A stretch of 64,000 nucleotides of DNA from CAVSIP01 sp963728075 (GTDB lineage Bacteria > Actinomycetota > Actinomycetes > JAFAQI01 > DASSKL01): positions 62,001 to 126,000 of the forward strand of contig CAVSIP010000007.1 in NCBI GenBank assembly GCA_963728075.1, given 5' to 3'. The stretch's first letter is position 1. Each line of letters opens with the position of its first letter. The notes below the pieces were generated by a model. The model made no database searches, was not told the DNA's origin, and saw only the letters and a program-made list of their open reading frames with translations. Position numbers and translations under genes: made by a program. Shown here piece after piece: positions 62,129 to 64,000 of the stretch.

Positions 62129-63499
62129 GTGGCCCCGCTCCGCAAGGCCCTGTCCACCGCCGCCGGTGTGCTGACGCTCACCGTCGCGGCGCTCACGCTG
62201 CCCGCGGCTGCCGCAGTGCCGCCCGCGCCGCGCGTGATCGACCACTCGTGCCCGGCGGGCCAGTACGGGACCATGCCGTTCACCGACGTGCCGGCCGGCG
62301 ACCCGCATGCCGACGCGATCACGTGCGTCCGGTGGTGGGCGATCATGGAGGCGGTCAGCGGGACGTCGTTCGTGCCGGACGGCGTGGTCACCCGCGGCGA
62401 CATGGCGACGTTCCTCGCGCGGGTCATCACCCACTCCGGCGGAGGGCTGCCGGCGCAACCGCCCGACCGCTTCCCGGACGACGACCAGGACGTCCATGCC
62501 CACAACATCGACCAGCTCGCCGCTGTGGGCATCGTGTCGGGTCGGGCCGACGGCACGTACGGCCCGGACGCGCCGGTCAGGCGCGGGGAGATGGCGGCGT
62601 TCCTCGTCCGCACCTACCGCTACCGCACCGGCGCGGCGCTGAGCCCTGCCGGCGACTTCTTCACCGACGACAGCGACTCGGTGTTCTCCGACGCCATCAA
62701 CAGTGCCGCGACCGCGCGCTTCGTCGGCGGGTTCGCCGACGGCACCTACCGGCCGCACGTGGCCATCACCCGTGAGCAGATGGCCACCTTCGTTGGGCGG
62801 GCCCTCGACGCGCTCGTCGAGAACGGGTTCAGCACGACCCCGCCACCGGTGCGTACGCCGGCTCCTCCGGCGCCGAAGGTGACCTGGACCGCGCCGACGG
62901 CCACGACCCTGCAGGCCGGCTCGACCGGCCCGTACGTGCTGGCGGCGCAGCAGCGGCTGTCCGCGCTCGGCTACTGGCTGGGCACGGCGGACGGCACGTA
63001 CGCCGACACCACCGTCCAGGCCGTGTACGCGCTGCAGAAGGCGGCCGGGCTGACCCGTGACGGCGTCATCGGCCCGAACACCTGGCACGCGCTCGAGCTG
63101 GGGGTCGTCCCGACGCCGAAGAGTGCCGTCGGGCACGTGGTCGAGATCGACCTCGCCCTGCAGCTGATCGAGATCGTCGACGCGGGCAAGCTCACCGCGG
63201 TGCTGAACACGTCCACCGGTTCCGGGCAGCACTACTGGTCCGGCGGCGTGGAGAAGGTCGCGACCACGCCGACCGGGCAGTTCACCGTCTACCGCCAGGT
63301 CGACAAGTGGGACCCGAGCCCGCTCGGCGAGCTGTACCGGCCGAAGTACTTCACCACCACGGGCGTCGCGGTGCACGGCTATCCGAGCGTGCCGCCGTAC
63401 CCTGCGTCGCACGGCTGCACGCGGGTGAGCATCGCGGCGATGGACTGGCTGTGGTCCAGCGGTGAGATGCCGATCGGCACCACGGTCTGGGTGCGGTAG
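62129..63499 (+). CDS. L,D-transpeptidase with three SLH domains and a peptidoglycan-binding domain
   Basis: 456 residues from GTG 62129, with GAAGGAG four bases upstream. A signal peptide (LSTAAGVLTLTVAALTLPAAAA) precedes three S-layer-homology domains at about 49-100, 115-165 and 176-227 (each F.D.P..., then DG.YGPDAPV or GTYRP, and TR.(E/Q)MA.F..R). Residues 262-323 are a PG_binding_1 domain (GPYVLAAQQRLSALGYWLG). Residues 335-456 are the YkuD domain: AVHGYPS near 414-420 and catalytic SHGCTRVS with C430. It cross-links peptidoglycan and may be tethered to wall polymer. SLH on an actinobacterial L,D-transpeptidase is unusual. Confidence 0.93.
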   Translation: MAPLRKALSTAAGVLTLTVAALTLPAAAAVPPAPRVIDHSCPAGQYGTMPFTDVPAGDPHADAITCVRWWAIMEAVSGTSFVPDGVVTRGDMATFLARVITHSGGGLPAQPPDRFPDDDQDVHAHNIDQLAAVGIVSGRADGTYGPDAPVRRGEMAAFLVRTYRYRTGAALSPAGDFFTDDSDSVFSDAINSAATARFVGGFADGTYRPHVAITREQMATFVGRALDALVENGFSTTPPPVRTPAPPAPKVTWTAPTATTLQAGSTGPYVLAAQQRLSALGYWLGTADGTYADTTVQAVYALQKAAGLTRDGVIGPNTWHALELGVVPTPKSAVGHVVEIDLALQLIEIVDAGKLTAVLNTSTGSGQHYWSGGVEKVATTPTGQFTVYRQVDKWDPSPLGELYRPKYFTTTGVAVHGYPSVPPYPASHGCTRVSIAAMDWLWSSGEMPIGTTVWVR

Positions 63500-63560
63500 G
63501 CCAGCCGGCTCGCAGCACCCGGCGGGTGACAAGGACGCGGCCACCGGGCATGGCACAGGC

Positions 63561-64000
63561 ATGTCCGAACACGCCGACCGGAAGCCGCTCACCCACCTCG
63601 CACTCGCCGGTGCCGTCTCCGGCGTGGTCTGGCGGGCGGTGGAGCCGTCCCTGCGGCGGTTGTTCGGTCACCCGTACTCCGACCCCGAGCTGGTCACCGC
63701 GTTCGTCACCGAGGGGCCGGCTGAGATCCCGCTCGACTACGTGGTGCAGGCGGTCGGCGGGGCGGCCGTACCGGTGGCAGTCGTGGCCGCGGGGGGCCGG
63801 TCCATGAAGACGGTGCTGGGTGCCCTCGCGGCGGAGAACCTGGCGCTGCTGGCCGCCTCGCCGCTGGTGGACCGGATCCACCCGTACGTCCGGCAGGGCC
63901 GCTGGCCACGGCTGACCGGCAACCCGCGTGCGGCGGCGGTCTCGCTGTCGGGCCACGCGCTGTACGGGGCGCTGGTCGCGCTGTTCCTGCGCGGCCGGGT
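63561..64000 (+). CDS. Membrane-associated protein, 3' end outside window
   Basis: An open frame from ATG 63561 runs off the right edge (146 codons). Early segment LTHLALAGAVSGVVWRAVEP and later VVQAVGGAAVPVAVVAAGG, GHALYGALVALFL are hydrophobic, so it is probably a membrane protein. Other frames here are shadows. No motif identifies the family. It lies 61 bases downstream of the L,D-transpeptidase on the same strand. Confidence 0.6.
   Translation, partial: MSEHADRKPLTHLALAGAVSGVVWRAVEPSLRRLFGHPYSDPELVTAFVTEGPAEIPLDYVVQAVGGAAVPVAVVAAGGRSMKTVLGALAAENLALLAASPLVDRIHPYVRQGRWPRLTGNPRAAAVSLSGHALYGALVALFLRGR

Overview
The window is one 64 kb stretch of very GC-rich DNA with many GTG starts, dense packing and 1-4 base stop/start overlaps, as in actinomycete chromosomes. 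Gene content points the same way: a Corynebacterium-type glycogen synthase, an LpqY-SugABC-like trehalose importer, PspC-type sensor genes, a deazaflavin-dependent reductase, BlaI/M56 and LytR-CpsA-Psr genes, and a full hopanoid operon. A free-living, hopanoid-making member of the Frankiales/Geodermatophilales/Sporichthyales breadth is plausible; the genus cannot be fixed from the sequence. No insertion sequence, prophage, CRISPR array or rRNA was seen; there is one tRNA, Ser(GCU).

Layout. 1-2.8 kb: the end of a PQQ-repeat-like protein, a head-to-head junction of two broken genes (sigma-factor tail and L,D-transpeptidase tail), a coiled-coil protein, an alpha/beta hydrolase and an SDR. 2.8-13 kb: a minus-strand hopanoid operon read hpnC-hpnD-hpnE-polyprenyl synthase-shc-(hpnG::ispH fusion)-hpnH-dxs, coupling isoprenoid supply (Dxs, IspH) to squalene formation, cyclisation and side-chain extension. 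hpnE carries a one-base frameshift. 13-18.2 kb: a PucR-type regulator, an anti-sigma-type ATPase, a PspC-histidine kinase with a LuxR-type regulator (also frameshifted by one base), and divergent PspC/LiaF-like membrane genes behind three 11-12 bp direct repeats. 18.2-31.3 kb: two acyl-CoA ligases, a Liv-type binding lipoprotein, a Ser/Thr kinase coupled to a repeat-bearing lipoprotein, small stress-type proteins, a VOC protein, tRNA-Ser, a Na+/H+ antiporter, a GNAT, an LCP ligase and glgC.

31.4-39.4 kb holds the most unusual locus: four translationally coupled genes encoding a membrane-anchored Liv-type binding protein, a fused LivH-LivM permease, a 984-residue MFS::LivF::LivG fusion, and a secreted protein with a C-terminal membrane anchor. 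With one further secreted-protein gene it lies between divergent glgC and glgA. 40.5-47.7 kb is carbohydrate metabolism: glgA, lpqY-sugA-sugB-sugC, a ParB-fold protein and a PfkB kinase.

47.7-64 kb is mainly cell envelope: two methyltransferases, a GH25 lysozyme with three C-terminal repeats, a phosphatase-like/polytopic membrane fusion, a GT87/MptB-like mannosyltransferase, a multidrug/metabolite-type transporter, a GT4 enzyme, a PIG-L deacetylase, BlaI/M56, a deazaflavin reductase, hydrolases, small proteins, an SLH-PGB-YkuD L,D-transpeptidase and a truncated membrane protein at the edge. Two single-base frame breaks and one truncation junction lie within the first 16 kb, so either this region is decaying or the assembly has errors there.
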